A stretch of 64,000 nt of DNA from a bacterium (GTDB lineage: Bacteria; Desulfobacterota; Binatia; HRBIN30; CADEER01), in the NCBI GenBank assembly GCA_030430165.1, contig JAUIGL010000002.1, positions 62,001 to 126,000 of the forward strand, given 5' to 3'. The notes beneath the pieces are model-generated. The model worked only from the letters and a program-made list of their open reading frames with translations. It was not told the origin of the DNA and made no database searches. Below, in pieces: positions 36,097 to 43,321 of the stretch (position 1 is the first letter of the stretch; the number at the start of each line of letters is the position of its first letter). Both the position numbers and the translations under genes were made by a program.

Positions 36097-38087
36097 GACC
36101 GGGTCTCCGTGGCGTCGCCGCGCGCCGGTACGTAGCTCGCCGCTGGAGCGGTTGCAGCGGTCGGCAGAATGACGACGAACGTGCCGAGAGCCAGTGTGAT
36201 GCCGCCCCAATAGAGGAAGCCGATCAGCGGATTGAGGTAGGCGAGAATCGTCGCCATCCTCGTTTCCGCATCGTAGCTGCCGAGAACCAGGTAGAGATCC
36301 GAACCCAAGGTCGAGCGGATCGCGACTTCCGTGGTCGGCTGCTCGGGCTTCTTGTAGAAGCGCTTCTCGGGTCGCAGCGTATCGACCTGGCGACCGTCGA
36401 CGAACACCGACATGTTGGCCATCAGATAGGCGATGTGCAGGGTGTCGCGCTCTTCGAGTCCGTTGTAGCGCAACTCGTAGCCGCCGATCTCGAACGACTC
36501 GCCCTGGTTGAGGGTCACCTGCTTCTCGATGCGGAAGATCGACGTCCCGGTGATTGCCACGAAGATCATGACGATGCCGACGTGGATGATGTAGCCGCCG
36601 TAGCGTCGCCGATTCTTGGCGATCAGCTGGCTGAGGGCGCGGAACACGCTGTCGCCGACCATCGCCTGGCGCGCCCGCACGCCGCGGTAGAACTCGGCGA
36701 AGATGGTCGCCAGCACGAAGAAGATCAGTGAGAAGGAGACGATCGCCCAGTAGTTGCGGATGCCGCCGATGAAGCACAGCGCGCCGGCGACGAGGCCGGT
36801 GATCACCGGCCCGGCGAAAGTCCGTTTCAGGTGGGCCCAGGTGGCTCGGCGCCAGGCGATGACCGGGCCGACACCCATCAGGAACAACAGAATCAAACCG
36901 AGCGGCGCGTTCACCTTGTTGAAGAACGGCGGGCCGACGGTGATCTTCACCCCGCGCACCGCCTCGGAGATCACCGGGAACATGGTTCCCCAGAAGACCG
37001 CAAACGCGATGCCGACGAGTATCAGGTTGTTGAAGAGAAACGTCGACTCGCGCGAAACCAGCGAGTCGAGCTCGTTCTCGGAGCGCAACATCGGCAGGCG
37101 GAGGAACAGCAACCCGAGCGACACCACCAGCACCAGTGCGAGAAAGTAGAGGAAGAACGGCCCGAGGCCGGATTGGGTGAACGAGTGCACCGAAGAGATG
37201 ACCCCGCTGCGGGTGAGGAAGGTGCCGAAGATGGTCAGCGCGAAGGTCAGGATGATGAGAACCATGTTCCAGACCTTGAGCATGTTCTTCTTCTCTTGGA
37301 TCATCACCGAGTGGAGGAACGCGGTGCCGGTGAGCCACGGCATGAACGCGGCGTTCTCGACCGGGTCCCATGCCCAGTAGCCGCCCCAGCCGAGAACTTC
37401 GTAGGCCCAGAGCGCGCCGAACAGGTTGCCGAGAGAGAGGAAGAACCAGGCGAACAAGGTCCAGCGGCGGGTCGTGCGGATCCAGCTCGAGTCGAGCTTG
37501 CCGGTGGCGAGTGCCGCAAAGGCGAAAGCGAACGGCACCGACATGCCGACGAAGCCGAGGTAGAGCGACGGCGGATGGATCGTCATCCAGTAGTTCTGCA
37601 ACAGCGGATTGAGGTCGCGTCCCTCGCGTGCGGGAACCGCCAGCGTTTCGAACGGCGGGGTGATGAAGAACAGCAGCGAGATGAAAAACAGGGAGACCGA
37701 CATCAGGGCGACGATCACCCACGGCATCAGCTCGCGGTTGCGCTGCTTGTTCTGCAGCACGACGATCGAGCTGATCGAGGTCAGGATCAGCGCCCAGAAC
37801 AACAGCGAGCCCTTTTGGCCGCCCCACAAGGCGGCGATCGTGTAGTAGATCGGCAAGGTGCTGCTGCTGTACGCGGCGACGTACTCGATGCGGAAATCAC
37901 GGGTGACCAGCGCGTGCAGCAGCACCGCGACCGCGACCAGCACCGCGCCCCACACGGCGAGGACGCCGTTCTCGGCGCTGGCGGTGAAGTCGCGGCGGCG
38001 CGTCCACGCAGCCGCCAGAGCCATGACGATGGTGTAGGCGGCAATCAGCCATGCGATCAGAATCGCCTGTCGGCCCAGCTCGATCAT
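36093..38087 (-). CDS. ccmF: haem lyase subunit CcmF
   Basis: A 664-residue polytopic membrane protein of the cytochrome c maturation (System I) haem ligation step. The periplasmic WWD haem motif is visible as GWGGYWAWDPVENA (about 247-260), with conserved His residues on flanking segments (TIHPPSLY, FLHSVMI) and many membrane helices. A large soluble loop near the C-terminus (FRIEKQVTLNQGESF onward) is typical. It is followed directly by ccmH with overlapping stop/start, and preceded by ccmE at 45 bases. CcmA, B, C, D and G are not in the window. Confidence 0.95.
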   Translation of the reverse strand: MIELGRQAILIAWLIAAYTIVMALAAAWTRRRDFTASAENGVLAVWGAVLVAVAVLLHALVTRDFRIEYVAAYSSSTLPIYYTIAALWGGQKGSLLFWALILTSISSIVVLQNKQRNRELMPWVIVALMSVSLFFISLLFFITPPFETLAVPAREGRDLNPLLQNYWMTIHPPSLYLGFVGMSVPFAFAFAALATGKLDSSWIRTTRRWTLFAWFFLSLGNLFGALWAYEVLGWGGYWAWDPVENAAFMPWLTGTAFLHSVMIQEKKNMLKVWNMVLIILTFALTIFGTFLTRSGVISSVHSFTQSGLGPFFLYFLALVLVVSLGLLFLRLPMLRSENELDSLVSRESTFLFNNLILVGIAFAVFWGTMFPVISEAVRGVKITVGPPFFNKVNAPLGLILLFLMGVGPVIAWRRATWAHLKRTFAGPVITGLVAGALCFIGGIRNYWAIVSFSLIFFVLATIFAEFYRGVRARQAMVGDSVFRALSQLIAKNRRRYGGYIIHVGIVMIFVAITGTSIFRIEKQVTLNQGESFEIGGYELRYNGLEERDTLHIAYLMANMSVFVDGRQVDTLRPEKRFYKKPEQPTTEVAIRSTLGSDLYLVLGSYDAETRMATILAYLNPLIGFLYWGGITLALGTFVVILPTAATAPAASYVPARGDATETRS

Positions 38088-38132
38088 TGCGGGATCCTTT
38101 CGCGCGTGCCTTGGGAGAACCCGGGCGGTGGA

Positions 38133-38570
38133 TCAGTAGGCGGCGGCCTGCTGGCCCTCGAGCTCCGGTTCGTACTTCGAGGGGCAGCTGGTCATCACCG
38201 ACTTGGCGAGAACGACGCCGTTGGCGTAGGTGCCTTCGATGATGACGTCGCGCCCTTCGTCGAACATGTCTGGCACCACGCCGGTGTACTCGACGGCGAC
38301 CGTGTCGACCGGCGCGGTTTCCTCGTCGGTGAAGTCGCCGACGGAGAACTTCATCTCGGTGCCCTTGGCGCTGGTCTTCTTCGACAGCGAACCGGGCGTG
38401 ACACGCCCGGCCAGGCGGATTCCCTGCCCGGCCATCGCCTCGCGCTGCGGCAAGAACTCGTCGATGGTGAAGTAGTAGGCGGAGGACTGATCGACACCGG
38501 CCCACATCAGATAGCCGACCGCGGCGACCAGCACCGCAGCGCCGATTCCAAACTTGTAATTGCGCTTCAT
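38133..38570 (-). CDS. ccmE: haem chaperone CcmE, cysteine (CxxxY) variant
   Basis: A 145-residue haem carrier anchored by one N-terminal helix, with an OB-fold domain. In most bacteria haem is bound by a His in HxxxY. Here the position reads CPSKY (Cys129, Tyr133), the CxxxY form described for System I* in Desulfovibrio and archaea. The rest (FTIDEFLPQR, VTPGSL, VAVEYTGVVPDMFDEGRDVIIEG, ANGVVLAKSV) is ordinary CcmE. It begins the ccmE-ccmF-ccmH run. The ccm genes fit the multihaem proteins encoded at 46-53 kb. Confidence 0.93.
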   Translation of the reverse strand: MKRNYKFGIGAAVLVAAVGYLMWAGVDQSSAYYFTIDEFLPQREAMAGQGIRLAGRVTPGSLSKKTSAKGTEMKFSVGDFTDEETAPVDTVAVEYTGVVPDMFDEGRDVIIEGTYANGVVLAKSVMTSCPSKYEPELEGQQAAAY

Positions 38571-38661
38571 TTTGAGATCCCCGATTGGGTTTTGGCGGTG
38601 CCCGTCGAGCGTGGGACAGCCTTGAAAACGCTAGAGGATTGCGAGTGTCTGGGCAAGATCG

Positions 38662-38847
38662 TCAGCCCCGCGTGCCATCGTCGATCCCCTCCAGATCGTC
38701 TTCGCTGACCGCTTCTCCCGGGATCCGGTACGAACCGTCGGCCCAGTTGGCAAGATCGACGGTCTTGCAGCGATCGCTGCAGAACGGGCGCGACGGGTTG
38801 TCCGTCCACCGGGTTTGCGTGCCGCATCGCGGGCAGCGGACCTTCAT
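38662..38847 (-). CDS. yacG: YacG-type zinc-ribbon protein
   Basis: A 61-residue protein matching YacG, a zinc-binding inhibitor of DNA gyrase in E. coli. The four zinc cysteines are in CPRCG (5-8) and FCSDRC (about 22-27), followed by [17 protein letters not shown]. Length and order match the family. It lies upstream of ccmE on the same strand, and divergent from the exosortase gene across about 100 bases. Whether it acts on gyrase here is not known. Confidence 0.9.
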   Translation of the reverse strand: MKVRCPRCGTQTRWTDNPSRPFCSDRCKTVDLANWADGSYRIPGEAVSEDDLEGIDDGTRG

Positions 38848-38948
38848 ACCTTCGACAGTAGGGACGGGCCCCGGTCATTGCAACGGTACCGGCGGCGCAA
38901 TGGTCATAGACGCGCCGCGAGCACCGGGTTAGATTGCCGACCTCAGAA

Positions 38949-39473
38949 ATGGCCCAATCGATTGCTAGTCCGCCGCCGACCTTCACCGGCTTCGCCCTGC
39001 GGCTCTTCCTCTACTTGTTCCTGGTCAGTCTGGCGTTCTCGTTGGGCCAGGTTCACGAGTACATGGAGCCGGTACAGACGGCGCTCGCCGGAAGCGCGGC
39101 CGCCGGCGCGCGGGTCCTCGGCGCCGAGGCCGACGTGCAGGGCACGATCATTCGCACCAATCACGCGGCGCTCGACATCAACCACGAGTGCACCGGCATC
39201 TTCGTGCTGCTCGTCTACACCGTGTTCGTGCTGGCCTACCCCGCGCCGTGGCGCAGTCGACTGTACGGCGCGGCGACGGGTTGGATCGCGCTCAATGTCG
39301 TCAACGTGGTGCGGCTGGTCTTCCTGACCTTGGTCGCCAGCCGCTATCCCGAGTGGTTCGCCTACTTCCACGAGTACTTCTTCCAGGGATTGTTCATCGC
39401 CTTACTCGCGATCCTCGCGTCGATCTGGACCGAACAGGTGCGTCGTGCGACTCTCGCCGGCCTTTCTGATTAA
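38949..39473 (+). CDS. exosortase/archaeosortase family protein
   Basis: A 174-residue polytopic membrane protein. The three predicted catalytic residues of the family are in place: Cys81 (HECTGIF), Arg122 (NVVRL) and His141 (FHEYFFQG). Exosortases cut proteins with a C-terminal motif-helix-basic cluster and probably link them to a surface carrier. It is smaller than the full XrtA type and resembles short sortases with a dedicated partner. The next gene overlaps by 29 bases. Start 38949 is taken at MAQSIASPPP; TTG at 38934 is possible. A candidate substrate is the FG-GAP protein at 10143-12743. Confidence 0.85.
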   Translation: MAQSIASPPPTFTGFALRLFLYLFLVSLAFSLGQVHEYMEPVQTALAGSAAAGARVLGAEADVQGTIIRTNHAALDINHECTGIFVLLVYTVFVLAYPAPWRSRLYGAATGWIALNVVNVVRLVFLTLVASRYPEWFAYFHEYFFQGLFIALLAILASIWTEQVRRATLAGLSD

Positions 39474-40071
39474 GTTCTTCGCGCTCGCCGCGATCTTCTT
39501 CGCTTTGTGGTCGTTCGCCGGCGTCAGCGACGCTTACGGTCGTTTCATCGTTGCCATCGCCCGCCCGTTGGTCGAAACCCTCACCGACTGCCAGGTCGCC
39601 GAGGTCAAGGAGGGGCCGAAGGGGATCGCCGTCCTGCTGAGTCGAACCGACCCGCAGGGCAAGCTCTACACGCGCGCGATTCCGCTCCTGCCACGCGAGG
39701 TCTTCTCCGGGATCATTCCCTATCTGGCTCTGATGCTGGCGACCCCGGGTTTGGCGGCCCTTCTGCGCGGCCGGCAGACGGCGATCGGGATGGGGATCTT
39801 CGTCGTCTTTCACGTCGGCCTGATTCTCATTGGCACCTACCTGACCGGCCTGCCGCAGGCGCATCTCGCTCCCGAGACCATCCGCGGCGTGGTGCAGCCG
39901 ATGGTCAACGTCGTCTACGGTTTCTACGGCCTGATCGGCTACGCCGCGCTGCCGTTCCTGCTCTGGTTCTGGCTGGGAGCGCGGGCCAGCGGCATGCTGC
40001 CGGCGTGGGGCAGCCCGGCTGCGCCTGCGCAGGGGCCGTCGCGCGCGGAGCGGCGTCGCGGCAAGGGCTGA
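39445..40071 (+). CDS. exosortase-associated membrane protein
   Basis: A 208-residue protein with an N-terminal membrane segment (AFLIKFFALAAIFFALWSF), a short extracytoplasmic loop (about 30-90) and three further hydrophobic segments, ending in a basic tail (RAERRRGKG). I do not recognise a named family, but the GTG start overlaps the exosortase gene by 29 bases, so the two are coupled and probably act together. Proteins of this layout often accompany short exosortases. Accessory subunit or carrier-handling function is inference. Confidence 0.7.
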   Translation: MRLSPAFLIKFFALAAIFFALWSFAGVSDAYGRFIVAIARPLVETLTDCQVAEVKEGPKGIAVLLSRTDPQGKLYTRAIPLLPREVFSGIIPYLALMLATPGLAALLRGRQTAIGMGIFVVFHVGLILIGTYLTGLPQAHLAPETIRGVVQPMVNVVYGFYGLIGYAALPFLLWFWLGARASGMLPAWGSPAAPAQGPSRAERRRGKG

Positions 40072-40105
40072 CGCGGCTCTCCCTGACGAGGGACGCCCCA
40101 TAGAA

Positions 40106-40278
40106 TCCCCCCTCCTTGCCAAGGAGGGGGTTAGGGGGAGGTCACGGCAAGGAGCTTCTGGTCTCGGGCCAATGGCGCTCCGCTTGACCCCCCTGAAGTC
40201 CCCCCTTGGCAAGGGGGGACGAATTCGGGTTCGGGCCTGGCCCCTTAGCAAACCCAGTTGCGAATCAGACGGACCCAT
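40106..40278. repeat. composite palindromic repeat (CCCCCTCCTT / TCCCCCCTTGGCAAGG), copy 2
   Basis: Same order as 7940-8210: a CCCCCTCCTT-GCCA-AGGAGGGGG hairpin, TTAGGGGGAGGTC, a middle, then GACCCCCCTGAAG, the TCCCCCCTTGGCAAGG hairpin, GAATTCGGGTTCGGGCC and the GACGGACCCA tail. This copy lacks the nested CGAGTAG palindrome and may be the undisturbed form. It fills most of 40072-40307. Confidence 0.8.
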
Positions 40279-40307
40279 CAACCGATACCGGGTGGTTGGG
40301 CCGCGGG

Positions 40308-40760
40308 TTAACTCGGGGATAGGATCGTTCCGTCGGCGGCGACGAACACCGTGGCGGCGGGGTTGAGGTTGGCGATCCGGCTCCAGGTGTCGGCGATTCG
40401 CTGCAGCGCCCGCTCACGTTCGAGTGGGTTCAATTCGGCCGCGGCCGCGGTCAGCTGGATGCACAGGGCATCGGCGACCTCCGGTTTGCAGCGCCCCGCG
40501 CCCGCGACCAGAGGGGCGTCGGCGCTGCCTTCCAGTCGTTGCATCAAGTCGCTCACTTCGGCGCTGGCGCGGAGCTCTGCCGGGGGTGACATCAGGCTCA
40601 CCCAGGCGAGGGTCGCTAGAACCGCGATCACGGTGCCGCCGCCGATCGCAATCCCCAGTGTCGCCAGCCGGCTGCGCCACAGGGTGTAGCCGCCGCAGTC
40701 GACGCACTGCGGTGCTCCCCAGGGGATGGCGGCGCCGCATTGGGGGCAATGGCGTGCCAT
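40308..40760 (-). CDS. zinc-ribbon single-pass membrane protein
   Basis: A 150-residue protein. The N-terminal zinc ribbon is CPQCG (5-9) and CVDCG (about 19-23), followed by one membrane helix (LATLGIAIGGGTVIAVLATLAWV) and an extracytoplasmic part with an isolated Cys pair (RCKPEVADALCIQL). The last part (PAATVFVAADGTILSPS) is beta-like. No family is recognised and no partner gene is evident. The start is the first Met, directly before the ribbon. Confidence 0.7.
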   Translation of the reverse strand: MARHCPQCGAAIPWGAPQCVDCGGYTLWRSRLATLGIAIGGGTVIAVLATLAWVSLMSPPAELRASAEVSDLMQRLEGSADAPLVAGAGRCKPEVADALCIQLTAAAAELNPLERERALQRIADTWSRIANLNPAATVFVAADGTILSPS

Positions 40761-40866
40761 TGGTCTGGCTCAGCCGACGGCCGTCGGCGCGGCGGCGGGG
40801 TTGGGGTCTGGGCCGGGCATGGGAAACGGTTAGCCGGTATCGTGGTGGGCTGCCAGGGAGAGACTG

Positions 40867-40960
40867 GTCCAAAGGTGGGCTTTGCCCACCGGCCAAAGTG
40901 AGGCTTCGCCTCACGGCCAAAGCGCGGGCTTCGCCGCGCGGCCAAATGGGGGTTCGGCTC
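40867..40960. repeat. hairpin array punctuated by GGCCAAAG, array 3
   Basis: Three clear self-complementary units, GTGGGC-TTT-GCCCAC, TGAGGC-TTC-GCCTCA and CGCGG-GCTT-CGCCGCG, are separated by (G/T)(G/C)CCAAAG, with a weaker fourth unit (GGTTCGGCTCG). The design is the same as the GTCCCAA arrays but with a different constant spacer. It lies upstream of the radical SAM gene, between divergent genes. Confidence 0.8.
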
Positions 40961-41026
40961 GAGGGGTCAGAGGGGTTGTTTTGGCGCGAGGGGCGTGGGA
41001 GGGTGGGTGAAGAAAAGGCGAAAGTC

Positions 41027-42076
41027 ATGGAAGTGATCAAGGGACGGGGGACGGCTCTCGAGCCGCGCAATCGCTTCGAGCGGCTGCACGTGGAGCGGGT
41101 GTCGGGCGACGAGGACGGGCCGGCTACCGAGCTCTACAGCGACCTCAGCAAGTCGATTCTCGCCGAGAACGACAGCCCCGACATCCAGTTTCGCTTCGGC
41201 ATCAACCCGTACCGGGGGTGCGAACACGGCTGCGTCTACTGCTACGCGCGCCCGAGTCACGAGTACCTCAGTTTCAACGCCGGCCTCGACTTCGAGACCA
41301 AGATCATGGTCAAGCGCAACGCGCCCGAGCTGTTGCGGGCTCGATTTCGCTCGTCTCGCTGGCAACCGCAGGTGGTCGCTCTGTCCGGCAACACCGATTG
41401 CTATCAACCGTGCGAGCGCGAGCTCGGGATCACCCGGCGCTGTCTCGAGGTCTTTCGCGACTTCCTGAATCCGGTCGGCATCATTACCAAGTCGGCGTTG
41501 GTGCGCCGCGATATCGATCTATTGAGCCCGCTGGCCGAGGTGGGGGCGGTACAGGTCCACATCTCGCTGACCACGCTCGACGCCGAGCTCGCCCGTAAGA
41601 TGGAGCCGCGCGCCTCGAGCCCGCAAATGAGGTTGTCAGCGATCGAAGCGCTCGCCGCAGCCGGGATCCCGGTAGGGGTCATGGTGGCGCCGATCGTCCC
41701 TGGCCTCAACGACCACGAGATTCCCTCGATCCTCGAACGAGCGGCGCAGTCCGGCGCCGGTTGTGCCGGTTGGACCCTGCTGCGTCTCAGTCCGCCCGTC
41801 GATGCACTGTTCGAGGACTGGTTGAGCCAACACTATCCGCAGCGCCGCCATCGGGTGCTGCACCGAGTCACGCAGTGCCGCGACGGTCGCATCACGGATT
41901 CCCGCTTCGGATCCCGCATGCGCGGCGAAGGCACCTACGCGCGGCAAATTGCGGCGCTGTTTTCGGCGTCGGTGCGACGCCATGGTCTCGACCGGCAGTT
42001 GCCGGAGCCGAACACCCGCGCTTTTCGCCGCCCGCCGCAAGCGGGCGACCAGATGAACCTGTTCGGCGCCGGTTGA
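41027..42076 (+). CDS. PA0069/Rv2578c-type radical SAM protein
   Basis: A 349-residue radical SAM protein of the SplB-like group represented by PA0069. The cluster motif is Cys65, Cys69 and Cys72 (CEHGCVYCYARP). Other group features are GINPYRGC, SGNTDCYQPCE, ITKSALVRRD and HISLTTLD. The start at 41027 is chosen because AAGG lies about ten bases upstream and the family begins close to KGRGT; upstream reading only runs through the hairpin array. The reaction is not known for this group; DNA repair has been suggested from its kinship to spore photoproduct lyase. No neighbours inform the role. Confidence 0.88.
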   Translation: MEVIKGRGTALEPRNRFERLHVERVSGDEDGPATELYSDLSKSILAENDSPDIQFRFGINPYRGCEHGCVYCYARPSHEYLSFNAGLDFETKIMVKRNAPELLRARFRSSRWQPQVVALSGNTDCYQPCERELGITRRCLEVFRDFLNPVGIITKSALVRRDIDLLSPLAEVGAVQVHISLTTLDAELARKMEPRASSPQMRLSAIEALAAAGIPVGVMVAPIVPGLNDHEIPSILERAAQSGAGCAGWTLLRLSPPVDALFEDWLSQHYPQRRHRVLHRVTQCRDGRITDSRFGSRMRGEGTYARQIAALFSASVRRHGLDRQLPEPNTRAFRRPPQAGDQMNLFGAG

Positions 42077-42225
42077 GCTACCAGCTGCCGCGGGTCGGGG
42101 CACTTGCCGGCGATCACTGGTGGGGTCCCCGCAAGGTCGTGCCTTCGACTGCCCGTTGGAAAGCTGTGGCAAAAGGCCGGTCACCTTGATAGCGGTCGTC
42201 TATTGGGTTGCGCAGGGGAAAATTT

Positions 42226-43320
42226 ATGAATCATTTTGCAGACTTCCGTCGCTTGCTCGCCGCGCTGCCCATGCTGGCAGCGGTCTTCGTCGGATGCGGC
42301 GGCAGCTCGGGCGACGGCCCGCCGGAGCCGCCTCCAGACACGCTCTACGTGCGCGAGTCGGGCAGTGACGGCAACGGCGGAACGTCGCCGGACGACGCCT
42401 TCCGCTCGATCGTTCGCGCCGTTCGCGGTGCAACTTCCGGGCAGACGATCATTGTCGGACCCGGCGAGTACACCGTCCCGCGCAGCTCGAGCGAGATCAC
42501 CATCGAGATCGCCGACATCGACGGCAACGAGCCGCTCATCCTCCTTGCCAACCCGGATGGTTCGATGACGAACGACGAGAGCCGGGCCGGTGAGGTACTG
42601 GTCGACGCCCGCAACGCCAGCTTCGGCTTCCGGGTATCGCGTTCGCGCAACGTGATCATCGACGGGTTTCGCATCGAGCGCGCCCGCGACGACGACGAGA
42701 GCGCGGGCATCCACGTGCGCAGCGACTCGTCGGACATCACGATTCGCAACTGCGAGCTGACCCGCAATCGCGACGGGGTGCGGGTTCAGGCCTCGGAGAA
42801 CGTGTTGATCTTCAACAACCTGTTCTTCGACAACAACCGCGCGATTCGGGTGGTCAACTCGCCGGATACGTCGGTGATCAACAACACCGCGACCGACAAC
42901 AACGACCGCGGTATCTCGGTCAGTGGCGCCTCGACGGGTACCTTCGTTCGCAACAACATTTTGCAGGACAACTCGAACCGCAACATCGAGGTGGAGTCCG
43001 GCACCTCTGCCGATACCTACGACGGCGACTTCAACCTCATCTTCAGCACCCGCAACAACACCGATCCGGACGACACGGTGCGTCCGTCGACGCTGATCGG
43101 AGAGAACGCGGTTCTCGCCAACGCGAGCTTCGTCAGCACCAGCTCGACGCGACCGGACTACCGGTTGATGCTGGACAGCCCGGCGATCGACTCTGGCGAT
43201 CGGACCATCGACATCGCTCTGGCGCGAGAGCTCGCCGGTCGCTCGGCGACCGAGGACGGGGTGCAGGATTCCAATGCCGACGATCTCGGCTACCACTTCG
43301 CGCTGATCCCCGGGAGGTAG
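42226..43320 (+). CDS. right-handed beta-helix lipoprotein, one module
   Basis: A 364-residue exported lipoprotein (signal ending LAAVFVGC, lipid-bearing Cys, then a Gly/Ser/Pro-rich linker). It carries a single DUF1565/pectate-lyase-like module that begins TLYVRESGSDGNGGTSPDDAFRSI. Repeated IIDGFRI, ITIRNCELT, VLIFNNLFF and SVINNT rungs follow, ending in SPAIDSG..DLGYH. AGGGGA lies seven bases before the ATG. One base separates it from the next gene, which contains two further copies of the module. Likely binds or cleaves a polysaccharide; no catalytic residues are recognised. Confidence 0.82.
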   Translation: MNHFADFRRLLAALPMLAAVFVGCGGSSGDGPPEPPPDTLYVRESGSDGNGGTSPDDAFRSIVRAVRGATSGQTIIVGPGEYTVPRSSSEITIEIADIDGNEPLILLANPDGSMTNDESRAGEVLVDARNASFGFRVSRSRNVIIDGFRIERARDDDESAGIHVRSDSSDITIRNCELTRNRDGVRVQASENVLIFNNLFFDNNRAIRVVNSPDTSVINNTATDNNDRGISVSGASTGTFVRNNILQDNSNRNIEVESGTSADTYDGDFNLIFSTRNNTDPDDTVRPSTLIGENAVLANASFVSTSSTRPDYRLMLDSPAIDSGDRTIDIALARELAGRSATEDGVQDSNADDLGYHFALIPGR

Positions 43321-43321
43321 G

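Noticed and set aside
40424..41026. N-terminal extension of the radical SAM protein
   Set aside because: It crosses the antisense strand of the zinc-ribbon gene and the GGCCAAAG hairpin array and has no family match.
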